A stretch of 64,000 bases of DNA, taken from positions 30,310,001 to 30,374,000 of the forward strand of contig NC_059504.1 of the NCBI RefSeq assembly GCF_914767665.1. The letters run 5' to 3'. Under the pieces are notes generated by a model. That model did not search any database, was not told the DNA's origin, and was given only the letters and a program-made list of their open reading frames with translations. This document shows positions 21,860 through 32,852 of this stretch, piece by piece (the first letter of the stretch is position 1; every line of letters starts with the position of its first letter). Source of the DNA: Harmonia axyridis (Eukaryota; Arthropoda; Insecta; Coleoptera; Coccinellidae). The position numbers and the translations under genes are program-made.

Positions 21860-23190
21860 AGGCGTACAACTTTGCGTCCGCCGTTTTGCAATAGATGGCT
21901 GTAACGGTAAGTGGTAGTAGAAATAAATATATCGTAGATGTCATACAATAAGTTTAGGTATTTGTGAACATAACGCCATTGACATGTTAGTCGATTTGTG
22001 TCTGCATAATAAAGTTATTCACGATTAACTATGTTAGCTTACGAGCCAAATTCTCGTCATTTGCGGGAAGTTTCAATTTTCTACTAAAATATGAAAATAT
22101 CCGCGGCTGAGGTTCATCGAATGCTTTCAAATACCTATAGTGAGAACGATATTGGTGGAAGAACGTACCAACGATATTGTTTATGTCTAAGTTGAGTTAT
22201 TTTCTGGTACATCTGTAAAATGGCTTGTTCCGTTTGATTAAATAAATAAAGAAATAGATGAGTGGTTTCAACGCTTCAAGAATGGTGATTTTGATGTTGA
22301 AGACCAGCATCGCGGTGGAAGAGAGAAGTTTTTTGAAGATGCAGAATTGGAGGCAATAATTGATCAAGACTCATGTCAAACGCAACAATAATTGTAGGAT
22401 CAATAGGAGTGACACTAAAAGCCATTTCAAAACGCCTGAAAGTCATAGGAATGACTCAGAAACAAGGAAATTGGGTGCGGTACGAGTTGAAGCCGCGAGG
22501 TGTTTGCAAGACAAAGACGGAAGGGGTTTCTGCATCGGATTGGGACTGGAGACGAAAAATAGGTTCATTACGATAATCCCAAGCGCATAAAATCATGAGG
22601 ATATCCTGACAATGCTTCCACATCGACGGCCAAACCGAATATTCACGGTTTTAAGGTCATGCTCAGTATTTGGTGGGACCATTATTATTATTATATTACC
22701 AGCTCGGCGTAGTGTTTTATGACTGAAAGAATCACAGGCGATCGTTATCGAACGCAATCAATGCGTTTGTACCGAGCATTGAAAAACAAACCGTCGCAAT
22801 ACAACGAGAGAGAAGATGAATTGATTTTACTGCATGACAATGCTCGACCCCATGTTGCGAAAGTAGTCAAGATATACTTGGAAACGTTAAAATGGGAATT
22901 CCTACCCCACAACCCTACCCGACGTATTCTCCGGACGTTGCTCCCACGGACTATCACTTGTTTCAATTAATAGCACACGGCCTGGCCGACCAACACTTCC
23001 GATCTTATGAAGAAGTAAAAACTTGAATCGATTCGTGGATCGCTTCAAAAGATGACCAGTTTTTTCAATTCGTACGCTGTCCGAAAGATGATAGAAAGTA
23101 GTGACCAGCGATGGGCAGTACTTTGAATTATGAATGTATAATCAGTTCTTGACAATAAAGCCCCGAATTTCGCAAAAAAAGTTATACCCT
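21860..23190 (+). mobile_element. Mariner copy in unit 1
   Basis: Ends AGGCGTACAAC at the left and GTTATACCCT at the right are imperfect inverted repeats next to TA dinucleotides. It has the same position within the unit as other mariner copies, so most were spread by unit duplication and not by separate insertions. Confidence 0.75.
22091..23140 (+). pseudogene. Mariner (DD34D) transposase, broken copy
   Basis: Starts at ATG (22091) with the AAEVHRMLSNTY helix-turn-helix region. An extra stretch of about 100 bases lies at 22160-22258, and there is a run of ATT repeats near 22683-22697. Recognisable motifs include GTGDE near the first catalytic aspartate, ITGDRYRTQ, and LLHDNARPHVAK with the second aspartate. 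Many frameshifts and stops; clearly dead. In the family the enzyme cuts and pastes the element at TA sites. Confidence 0.8.
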
Positions 23191-23550
23191 TATGTATTTG
23201 TTGTATTATAATATCATCATTCACTTATCAGGGTTTTTACCATTCAGGTGAAAATTAAAAAAAAATAGATTATTTAATATGAAAAAAAAAGAAGACAATT
23301 GGCAACTGCAACACAAAATCTAATTTGGTCTTTAAAACTTTGAACCCTTTGAAAACCTTGTAATCACAGCGTCCTCGTCAACATCAATGTCCCTATGAAT
23401 GTTCAGTAGGACAAAATTCTCCATAAAAATGGAAGCAAACTACTAAATATGTCGTTTTCCACTGAATCTTGTCATCTGAATCTTATTATTATCCTATATG
23501 ATAGAAAAACTTTATTCAAATCAACAGAATTTTTTCACACCAAAATTTCA

Positions 23551-23645
23551 CAGCGATATATATCGTAATTTGACTCTTACATATTTCGATACATTCCGAT
23601 AGTGCCAGAAAATATCGATACAATATATAGATATCGATAGTTTTC
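23551..23645. promoter_or_regulatory. Cluster of TATCGATA-like palindromes
   Basis: Contains GATATATATCG, TATCGATAC and TATCGATAG within 95 bases. TATCGATA is the DRE core in Drosophila housekeeping promoters. It is followed by TTTGCCCATCCCTAG, which looks like a hAT end, so these could instead be subterminal transposase sites. The same arrangement recurs at 56432-56520. Confidence 0.3.
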
Positions 23646-24779
23646 TGACCTTTGCCCATCCCTAGTGTGGATTTGCCGAACGCAGTCATAACCATAAACA
23701 AAGATTTCTCTATGATCATAATTGTCAGTCAAACGCATGTCTTAAAATTTTGTTCAAATATAAATCGTATATTGTATTCTTTAATAATGAATAAAAAAAA
23801 ACCGATATCAACCAAATTCTCAGATCTCATTTTTCCAGAAATGGCAATTTCTTTCTTTGAAGAATTTGGGAGAAATGAATAATCAAAATGTGAGCGTCAG
23901 TCTTTCAAGAAAGTTATTCATGCTTATAGGTTTGTAAAAAATTTTTAGAGAATATTGAATAATAATATAATCCCAACATTAAGATTTTAAATTACCACAT
24001 TTCTTCTTTATAGAGACATGTATGATGCATAAGTCTAAATTTAATTGATGATTGGGTGGGAAAAATTGACAAAAAAAGTTTATGGTTGTTAGTTAAGTTG
24101 TAATCCTTTTTATGGTCCTTTTTTTTTGTTTATTTAATAGTTACAATAGACAATTATTAGCATATTTTTCTCTGAATTTCAACTTTGAAAGAAAATTTGT
24201 CATTTTATGTCTTGCCGATGAAAATATTGATATTCTTGTAAGTCAATTCAAAATGAATAATAGATATATTTTAAGGGCTATCATTCCATTGGATATTTAC
24301 TTGTGAGCCCTAAAATGAAGTTACATTTATTCAATTGACTCATTAATAGAAATACTACCTGAAATAAAGAAATTGCATTCAATGTTTATTTTCAGTTTTG
24401 ACAAATATTGAATTTACATAATCGTTCGATAAGATCTATGAAAAGACCTACAGTGAGATTTTTGTTTTAGGAATATTCAGTATAGCTGTAATGAACAAAC
24501 TGAAAAAAGGCAGAATGAATAATAGATCTACCTTTCGTATACCCATATCTGAAGTTGCATCGTAATATCATATCTTAAGTGTAACATCTTTGAGAAATCA
24601 GGTTATAAGAAGTCCCTCATTTCCAAGGTTTATCAATACATTTTTCAGTTGAGCAGCAAATTTTTCTTCTATTCCATATTTTGTAAAGAAATACAATATA
24701 ATTGCAACAATTTGAAGGACCTATTGGAAATTCCTGACGAACTAAGGAGTTTTTTAGTATCTGAAGATTGTATTGATGC

Positions 24780-25320
24780 TATGTTATAGAACGAGACTTG
24801 TGGCTCTGGGTTTAACTCAGAAGTGAATTAAACAGGGCAATTTATAGTAAATAAAAGTTTGATAGATATAAGTTTCAAAAGATCAACAATTGATCATAGT
24901 ACTTACATAAGTCAAAAAATAACTTGCTTACTATTGTTGCATTGTACGTGGATGACTTTTTTGTTTTAACTAATGTTAATTCTGAATGAATTTTCTGATA
25001 GAAAATTTTATGATAAAGAAATTAGGGGAAGCTAAAAAATGATCAGGGATGAATATTACTAGAAATGATGGAAAAGGTAGTAAAGCTATCGATTATATTC
25101 TTCAAATATGTATTGCAATAATTCAACATGTCCGATTGTGAACATGTGAAAACTAAATTGAATTTTGATTCAACAAAAGAGAGTTGTAATGATGAACCAT
25201 ATAAGGAATTAATAGGTTTATTAACATCTTTAGCAGTATTAACTAGTCCTGATATAGCATACTCTGTTAATTTCTTGAGTCAATTTAATGATTACCTCAT
25301 TGTTGAACACTGAAAAAGTG
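24780..25320 (+). pseudogene. Copia (Ty1) RT-RNase H remnants in unit 2
   Basis: VALYVDDFFVLTN at about 24935 is the copia RT catalytic box. At 25128-25313 follow MSDCEHVKTKLNFD and PYKELIGLLTSLAVLTSPDIAYSVNFLSQF, the hallmark segment between RT and RNase H. About 130 intervening bases are degraded. The same remnants recur in other units, so the copia insertion predates unit duplication. Confidence 0.82.
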
Positions 25321-26828
25321 CAAAACTCATTTCAAGATACAAAGATCATTGTTCAATTTTTACTTCAGTCAAAAGGAACTGAGTATTTGAAATCGGTACT
25401 AAAATTGTATCGGCCAATACTATTGACCCATATTAGTGGGTTCGATAACTACACTGACTTAATTTTTTCAAATGTTAACTTTGGATCTGAATCAATGAAA
25501 AATTTAATTTTTACCAAAATGAAAAGCAATGAATAAATCAGTAGGATAGCATTTTTGAAATGGCCATATAGCACCTATTCCTATAACGATTAAAAGATTG
25601 GAAACTTGAGTGAACAAATAAGTAGGTATCTACATTTTTATACAAATTTGATCATTCATGACATGGAAATTTTCAATAAATAGTTGCTTTTTAAAGTATT
25701 TTATACCTTCATTGAATTGCTGCAAAATTGATACCAATTTCGAAAGTGACTGCCATGTTGAAATTCTTCATTTACTGAATGATCCTTCAAAATTTATTTC
25801 TGTCGTAACATTTTGGCTAGTATTTCAACTGATATATTCCATACGTTATTGAAATCAATATCTTCAAAGTACTATTTAAAAGACTTATAATGGAATTTAG
25901 AAGAATATGTCTTTCTCAATTTCATAGTCATATATGATATGATGCATAAGTCCAAATTTAATTAATTCACATCTAAAGTGAATGTTATTTTTAGAAATAT
26001 TCAGTAGAGCTATAATAAACCAACTAAAAAGAGACATAATGAATAGACTTGCCTTTCAAATACCCATGGCCTATGTTACCTCATAAGCAATTACCTATAA
26101 TATCTTGGTGAAACCTTTTTGAGAAATCAGGTGATAAGTTTGAGAGTCTCTAATTTCCAAGGTTTATTAATACATGTTTCATTTGAGCGGAAAATAATAT
26201 AACAGGATATATACAGGGTGAGTCTTTGACTTGTACATATATTTCAAATGAAGATTCCTGAGGTCAAAAGAAACACTTTTTTCCTTTATAGTTTTTTCCG
26301 ATTCGGCCCGGTTACAAAGATACAGGCTGTTGAAAATCGATAAAAAAATGTGATTTTCAGCTATATCTCGTGAATGGTTCTATTGAAGAAGATGATTTTT
26401 GAAATAAAGCTTTTCCTTGATGTGATACATCTTCTCCAAACACAAAATTCCCTACACATCTTCCAGTTACTTCATTATGAACATTACATCATATAAAAAT
26501 ACCTTGGCTAATTTGAAAAATAAAAGTATTCTTCATATTTTCTCCTACAAAGCGCCGTTTTCGAGTAACTTGATCTCAAAAAAAAAAATTATCTGTGAAA
26601 TTCGAAAAATTGGGTAATTTGGCTAAATGCAACTCTGTTCTGTTGTGAAAAAAAAAAACCACAGAAATGAATATTTACTATGATGTCATGTCTCAGATTC
26701 TAGAATTGAAGTACTAGCCAACTAAGTTTGAAAATGAAGTTATTTTAATAAACTCACCTCAGCTCTTCTATTTGATCACAAATTACTGAGCTTTGACACA
26801 GCTCTTATAAGAAGATACTTCATTAAAG

Positions 26829-27017
26829 TCAACATTCTATTTTGAAAAGTCCAGATTTCCCATAAAGCTCATGTTTAAAAAAGTTTTCACAAAATAGTCC
26901 CATTATAATGACAACGGTCAATATCCCACTAAAGACTACTGCTATCGAACAATACTGTATTCTTTGAGGGTCATACAAACTCACATCCAAACATACCACT
27001 AAGTACATACTAGACAA
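26829..27017 (-). pseudogene. Possible central transposase fragment
   Basis: DPQRIQYCSIAVVFSGIL followed by IMGLF lines up loosely with NPHETREDRFQYQFKINLWTGIFNGQIIGP in the intact DD41D transposase. In that family this segment lies between the first and second catalytic aspartates. Only a weak by-eye match; no catalytic residues are seen. Confidence 0.3.
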
Positions 27018-27502
27018 ATTTTCATGTGATTGAGATTAAATACTTTTATTCTTTTGCTATTCCATAAATTCATCCTAGAGAATATGATTGACATACTTCG
27101 AAGAGTGCCATTATTGTTTTAATATGAAAATAAATAGGAGAGTTGAAAGAAACAGGATATTCAACTGTGGATATTTATATTGAATACCTCTCATTTATTT
27201 TCAATGGCAAAATCAAGATGAATCAAGTAGTAGAGTTGACTATAATGTAGCTAAATATTATAGAACCAATTTGATTACAAGTGGAGTCTAACATTTTCCA
27301 TTGATTACAGAGCCATAAAACTTCATTTCCATATTTTCACACTGATGGCTCCGAAAATATTGAAGCAGATCATTATTTTCATTTTTATGAGATAGTTGGA
27401 ACAAATCAAATGCTTCATTTCATAAAGGAATTACTTTCTATCAGAATGCACACTTATTTATTTGGTATCCACACAATTATTTTGGAAATTGTTTTTAAAT
27501 TT

Positions 27503-30500
27503 AACTCCGCCTGGGGTTAGTTGTTGGGTGGATTGAGTAGCCCGGCAACTGCCTCTGCCGGTCCCAAGCCCGGATAAAGGAGGAGGGTTCTTAGGTCAGG
27601 CTAGCAATCTGCCTAAGGTGAAAAACCAGAACGCTCATAGAACCGTTACTTTGCCTCGGAATAGGATGGATCTAACGATGACGACGCATGCAAGGAAAAG
27701 GATTCGAGATTGGAAGAAATTGGATATTTTGCGCTGCGGTACTTGGAACATAAAATCACTCAGCGGAAGGGAGCAGGAATTATTTGTTGAGTTGAGAGAC
27801 CAAAACATTGATATATGCGCACTACAGGAAACTAAAAGAAAAGGAAATGGTCAAAAGCTATTTGGTGATTACATGTTGGTGTACAGTGGGGTAAGCTGCG
27901 AACAACGTGCGAAAGAGGGTGTGGCAGTCGCAATACACAGAAAATACAAGGACTGCCTGAAGGAATGCCAATACATTTCTTCGAGAATACTGCTTATCAG
28001 ATTACATACCGAAGCACAAGAATTGTACATAATATCTACGTATGCACCCGAAGACAACAGATCAAAACAAGAGAGAGAAGAGTTTTATGACCAACTTCAA
28101 ACCACGGTTGAGTCAATTCCACAATACAAGCCGATGATATTGCTTGGAGATCTCAATGCTCGCATCGGCGTCGAGACTATACCTGGGATCAAGCAGCGCT
28201 TTAACGAGAATGTATTGAACAGCAACGGAGAACTTCTTATCAGTATTTGTGCAATTAATGAACTCAGAATTAATAACACCTTCTTCGATCATAAACCGCA
28301 ATACAAGTACACATTCAGCAACACTCGAGGGCAACAATCGATAATCGACTACGTAATAACCAACAGACACATACATCCTTCCCAAATATTGGACATACGA
28401 ACCCTTAACTCTGCAAATATTGGTAGTGACCATAAGCTACTCTTCGGAAAAATCAGGATGAAGCTGAAACCAAATAAAAACACAAGTCCTATCAAATCAG
28501 AAGAGAAAATAAACGTAGAATCACTGTGGAACAAATCTGTAAGGGACTTATACCAAAGGCGACTGAAGTGTAAAGTAGAGAATAATCCCTTAGAAGACGG
28601 AGAAGACGTGGACAGCAGCTGGGAGAAACTGAAACGAAACATTAACGAAGCAGCCGTTGAAGCACTCGGAACAAGAAAGGTGAAGCAAAGGAACAAACAA
28701 CCCAATAAAACCCCCTGGTTCTGCAAGGAAGTTAAAGAACAATGCAAGAAGAAAAAGAAAGCCTATTTAAAGTACATGTCGACCCAAGCCACAGAAGATC
28801 ATCAGGAATACAAGAGAGTCAGGAATACTACCAATAACTTAGTCAGACAAATAAAAAACAGACACTGGGAAATTTTTTCGAAAAGAATGGAGAACGACTT
28901 CTATGGACTCCAGAAGCAGATATGGCGGCTGATCAGGAGCCAGAGAAGAGAAACACACGAATTGGTTGCTAGTAATCGTGTTGCGAAGGAAACTTGGGTG
29001 ACTTATCTGAAAGATTTATATAAAAGGCAGCAAAGACGAAATGGTCCCTTTCACAACACTCCCCAAATCATAACAGACGACAACATAGTTATCAATAAGG
29101 AAGATGTGAAAGAAGCCTTAAAAAAACTTAGAAATAGAAAAAGTCCTGGGCTTGATGGTATTACGAATGAGCTGCTCAAATACGGAGGTGAAAGCATAAC
29201 AGACCAACTGACGACTCTGATTAATAAGATTCTACACTTCCATAGAATACCTGATGAATGGAGGATCAGCAAGACAATACTCCTCTTCAAAAAAGGCGAC
29301 AAATAATTACCATCCAATTATAGAGGAATCAATCTTCTCTCTACCACACTCAAACTTATAACGAAAATCCTAACGAACAAAATTAATGAACACATTTCCT
29401 TGAGAGACGAACAACAGGGGTTCCGATCGGGAAGATCATGCACCGATGCCGTGTTTGTCATTAGACAAATCACTGAAAAATCGATCGAATATAACCGGCC
29501 AGCTTTCATGTGTTTCATAGATCTAGAGAAGGCATTCGATCGCATTCAACTAGAAGATGTAATACACATAATTCACGATAAACAGATACCCTATAACATT
29601 GTAAAAACGATAGAAAATATATACAAGGCTAACAAGATCCAAGCAGAAATAAACGGCGAACTGACCGAGGAAATAGACGTAGACAATGGCATTCGTCAAG
29701 GTGACTCCCTCAGCTCTCTTCTTTTCAACATCATCATGGACGAATTGATAAAGCAGGTGGTTAAACTAAAAGGGTATAAATTTGGTGGTAAGGAAATCAG
29801 AATACTATGCTACGCCGATGACGCAGTGTTGATTGCCGAAAGCGAGGATGATCTTCAGAGATTGCTACATCAGTTTAACGTAACAGCAAAAAAATTTCAT
29901 ATGGTAATATCATCATCAAAAACCAAATGCATGACCACATCGAAATACCCACTCAGATGCAAACTGGAAATTGATGGACATATCGTAGAGCAGGAAATGA
30001 AGTTTAAATATCTCGGCGTAGAAATATCTGGGTGTGGGGATGTCGAGGCCGAGGTGAGAGGACAAGCCATGAGAGCAGCACGAACAGCCGCATGTCTCAG
30101 CAAAATCATTTGGAACAACAAACATATAGAAACTGAAGTAAAATCTAGGATCTATAAATCGGCGATTAGACCCATCCTCACCTACACTGCGGAAACCAGA
30201 CCAGAAACATCAAGAACAGCTCAAATATTGGAAGCAACCGAGATGAGGGTGTTGCGCAAAATAACAGGTAAAACGCTCAGGGACTGCGTACGAAGCGAGA
30301 ACATCAGAGGAATGTGTAAGGTTGATAACATCAATGATTGGGTTCTAAAGAGGAAGCAAGAATGGAACGAACATATCAACCGTATGGCCGAGGACAGACT
30401 AGTGAAGATATCTAGGGACAAGTCACCGATTGGATGCAGAAGCGTCGGAAGGCCCCGCAAACGTTGGAGTGACAATCTCCCACTTGAATAGGCACAAGGC

Positions 30501-30558
30501 GAAGGAACGAAGAAGAACAAGCAAATTGCTTATTTATGAGAAGAAAGAAGAAGAAGAA
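27503..30558 (+). mobile_element. RTE-like LINE, full length
   Basis: A 3,056-bp element bounded by a 12-bp duplication, GTTTTTAAATTT, at 27491-27502 and 30559-30570. It starts with a GC-richer 5' UTR (27503-27665) and ends with a GAA/AAG-repeat tail. It carries one long coding frame. It is inserted in the DNA transposon at 26214-31324 and is among the youngest insertions, judging by its near-complete frame. Confidence 0.9.
27666..30491 (+). pseudogene. RTE endonuclease-reverse transcriptase with one in-frame stop
   Basis: The first ATG is at 27666. Residues 15-250 form an apurinic-type endonuclease: TWNIKSL, ALQETK, STYAPED, LLGDLNARIG and a late GSDHKLL motif. A lysine-rich linker leads to RT with SPGLDGITNELLK, FIDLEKAFDRI, GIRQGDSLSSLLF and catalytic LCYADDAVLI near 29805. 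The C-terminus has EMRVLRKITG and RPRKRW. A single TAA at 29304-29306 interrupts between KKGDK and SNYRGINLL, and the frame continues unchanged to 30491. In the family this enzyme nicks target DNA and primes reverse transcription there. The single stop may be real decay or read-through is conceivable. Confidence 0.88.
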
Positions 30559-31921
30559 GTTTTTAAATTTTTCGAAAATATGTATGGAACTTCAATATTC
30601 TGTTGGGATTCTTCAAATCTTCGATGATTTTCATTTCATGTTATCAAATATTATAATAACAACAGTGTAATCTCACTGAAAATGAATATTTCAGGTTAGA
30701 ACATAGATTATTCGAACTGCTGTGTTTAAATTTGCAACACTCGAAATTTGAGGTTCAAACTTAAAACCACAGACTACTAGCACAGATTACTAGTTAGTCT
30801 GTGTTAGAATTTTTACAGATTTATTTGAGAATGTGAGGTTAAATGGCACGAAATGAAATAAACAACGATATATTATAAATGCGATATAATAAATGAATGG
30901 ATATGAATTATGAGTATCAGAGCTGAGCTAATATGGGTGGTAGCGAGCACAATTCGTTATGATTATCGAAAGTGAAATAGAAAATCAAGAGAAAAATATT
31001 TAATCTTTATCGTCAATGAAATTGGAATAACTCATTTATTGTATTATAAATACTACTTTGTTCAACAAATGGAATGTTAAAAGTGAGTTTATGATGGCTT
31101 TTCCAATCTAGTAGCTTATTTCCAAGGTTCAAATTGTATATCTTATACTTGCGAAAACTTCAGTGTTCCGGTTACCAGGGGTGAATAAGCTCATTATGAA
31201 AATTTAAAATGGCTATATCTTTTTAAGAGGGCCGAATCGGAAAAAATGGTAAATGAAAAAAGTGTTTCTTTTGACCTCAAGAATCTTCGGTTAAAATATA
31301 TGTACAAGTCAAAGACTCACCCTGTATAGTTGAAATTATTAGTATGAAAGATTTGACTTATTCATTATAAATTCAACAGCACTGCACTCAAATTCTTCAA
31401 AAACGGAGTGGTCACTTATATTTTTGCACTCCTCTGTCGTAAAAGTGTATATTTTAGATATTCAAAAAACACATGGAAACATTCGACTGTTATCTGACTA
31501 ACTTGGCTCTTTTTTTCCAGTAATAAAGCCAATTGTGAATTACCTATAAGGAGTTTTCTATCTGTTTAATACTGTTTCATAGAAGCATAACTTTTACTCC
31601 AATCCAAGACTGAATTGATGAATGAAGCTTCTGTTCTCTGTTTGTGGAAAATAAACGAAAAATTCCTGAAATAAAGTAACATTCATCCAATTAATTCCAA
31701 ATAATACAAACCCTTCAAACGAACCTGAGTTGAGGAGAATGCATTCGATGATGATATCAATGTTCATTTCCAAGTTTTGACAAATATCTATCGAATTTTC
31801 GATTCGCCGAAGACTTTGCATTTTATCTGTCGGCATTTATTTAAATATTGAATAACAATTTTGGAAACTGCAAACTTTTTCAAGAACTTTCATATATCGA
31901 AATGGAATATTTATTATTAAC

Positions 31922-32260
31922 ATGACACTGACAGTCAAATTGTCCACAGATACCACAGAAATATGGGACTTGAAATGTCAAAATGATCCGAAACACCCCG
32001 TATACTCGAAAACCGCGAGGAGAATCGAAGGTTTGGGATTTTTCCCGGGATCTCCAGACGATTTTGAGGGGGATCTAATTCTTGTCATTTTTGCTCTAGA
32101 TGGACCCGTTTGGGCTGTGATTTTACGTTTGAAGTTTGACGTAAATGTGCAAGCGGTTTTATATTATATTAGACTCGCTCTGCTCGCCGAAGGGGCTCCG
32201 CCCCTTGGACCCCGTCACTATGCCGGTAGATCCTTCACTGGGTATCCCTCTAGAAAATAA
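31922..32260 (+). CDS. 112-codon ORF of the array module, copy III (intact)
   Basis: Same unrecognised protein as at 21206. Relative to the 34361 copy it differs at codons 52 (CTT/CTA), 61 (GGT/GGA) and 70 (TTA/TTG) without changing the residue, at codon 51 (D for G), and at the variable codons 82-83. The stop is TAA instead of TGA. Ends ...GRSFTGYPSRK. A mariner fragment lies downstream. Confidence 0.45.
   Translation: MTLTVKLSTDTTEIWDLKCQNDPKHPVYSKTARRIEGLGFFPGSPDDFEGDLILVIFALDGPVWAVILRLKFDVNVQAVLYYIRLALLAEGAPPLGPRHYAGRSFTGYPSRK
32190..32206. other. GC-rich hairpin in the ORF module
   Basis: AAGGGGC-TCC-GCCCCTT, a perfect 7-bp stem in an otherwise AT-rich region, preceded by CTCGCTCTGCTCGCC and followed by GGACCCCGTCAC. 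It recurs at 34629-34645, near 15759 and near 54376; the copy at 21476 has two changes in it. It lies inside the 112-codon ORF. Confidence 0.7.
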
Positions 32261-32852
32261 AAGATTTTTTTCAGAAACCTTGTATCGTTAGCTGATTTTA
32301 GACGATTCACTCGGTATACTATGCTGATTCTAGGGCGGAATTCATTATGTTTTTTTTTCCTAGAACATACCGTTTGGCCCTTGCTCACATGAAAATATTT
32401 GATGCAAATAACTTTCCATGACTACAAATCAAGGGCGGTCCTAGCCTTAAATTTTGAGGGGGTTCGCCGTTATGAGCTTCGAGTATTTCTATGGGACCAA
32501 ATCCCAGATTATACCGATATCAAGCCTTACCTCTCAAAAATATTTATATTTAGATATTCATATGAATATTTATATAAGGCGTACAACTTTGCGTCCGCCG
32601 TTTTGCAATAGATGGCTGTAACGGTAAGTGGTAGTAGAAATAAATATATCGTAGATGTCATACAATAAGTTTAGGTATTTGTGAACATAACGCCATTGAC
32701 ATGTTAGTCGATTTGTGTCTGCATCATAAAGTTATTCACGATCAACCATGTTAGCTTACGAGCCAAATTCTCATCATTTGCGGGAGGTTTCAATTTTCTA
32801 CTAAAATATATAGTCAGAACGATATTGGTGGAGAACGTACCAACGATATTGT

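Larger units (their letters stand above)
18793..23191 (+). repeat. Array unit 1: leader, AT-rich block, ORF module and mariner
   Basis: Leader from about 18806 (GTTATGAGCTTCCATACAG) matches the leader of a later unit at 38376. It contains the promoter-like and intron-like segments described below and a NAC alpha fragment. The AT-rich block 19960-20580 recurs at 25410-26213, 32853-33685, 42190-42555 and 61910-62650. The module starting near 20580 holds the intact 112-codon ORF, followed by mariner 21860-23190. Most copia-derived sequence present in other units is missing here. Confidence 0.8.
23192..26213 (+). repeat. Array unit 2, first part
   Basis: Follows the unit 1 mariner without a break. 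The post-mariner block (23240-23460) matches 38090-38270 and 56110-56290. Then come a TATCGATA-rich stretch, the 23820-24790 block (also at 56720-61480), copia fragments and the AT-rich block at 25410-26213. It is interrupted at TA 26212-26213 by a DNA transposon and resumes at 31325. Confidence 0.78.
26214..31324. mobile_element. Tc1/mariner-type transposon with CAGGGTGAGTC ends, carrying an RTE insertion
   Basis: Inverted ends CAGGGTGAGTCTTTGAC match over about 115 bp (26214-~26330 and ~31206-31324), flanked by TA at 26212-26213 and 31325-31326. The empty site is visible in the sister unit at about 33680 (GTATATATAGTTG). Without the nested RTE element it is about 2.04 kb. The interior is mostly degraded; a possible transposase piece lies at 26829-27017 (-). 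30760-30806 contains a small palindrome (CACAGACTA ... TAGTCTGTG). Confidence 0.82.
31325..32852 (+). repeat. Array unit 2, second part: ORF module and truncated mariner
   Basis: Resumes the unit with TATAGTTGAAATTATTAG directly after the transposon. Holds the intact ORF at 31922 and the GC hairpin at 32190-32206. A mariner start (32577-32852) joins abruptly to the AT-rich block of the next unit, so about 3 kb is deleted here. Confidence 0.8.

Noticed and set aside
24468..26213. Direct repeats around copia fragments as LTRs of a small copia element
   Set aside because: The repeated part extends far upstream of any TG start and no primer site or target duplication is visible; duplication within the array explains it better.
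27869..28747. Minus-strand frames of 60-132 codons in the RTE element
   Set aside because: Antisense shadows of the endonuclease-RT coding frame.
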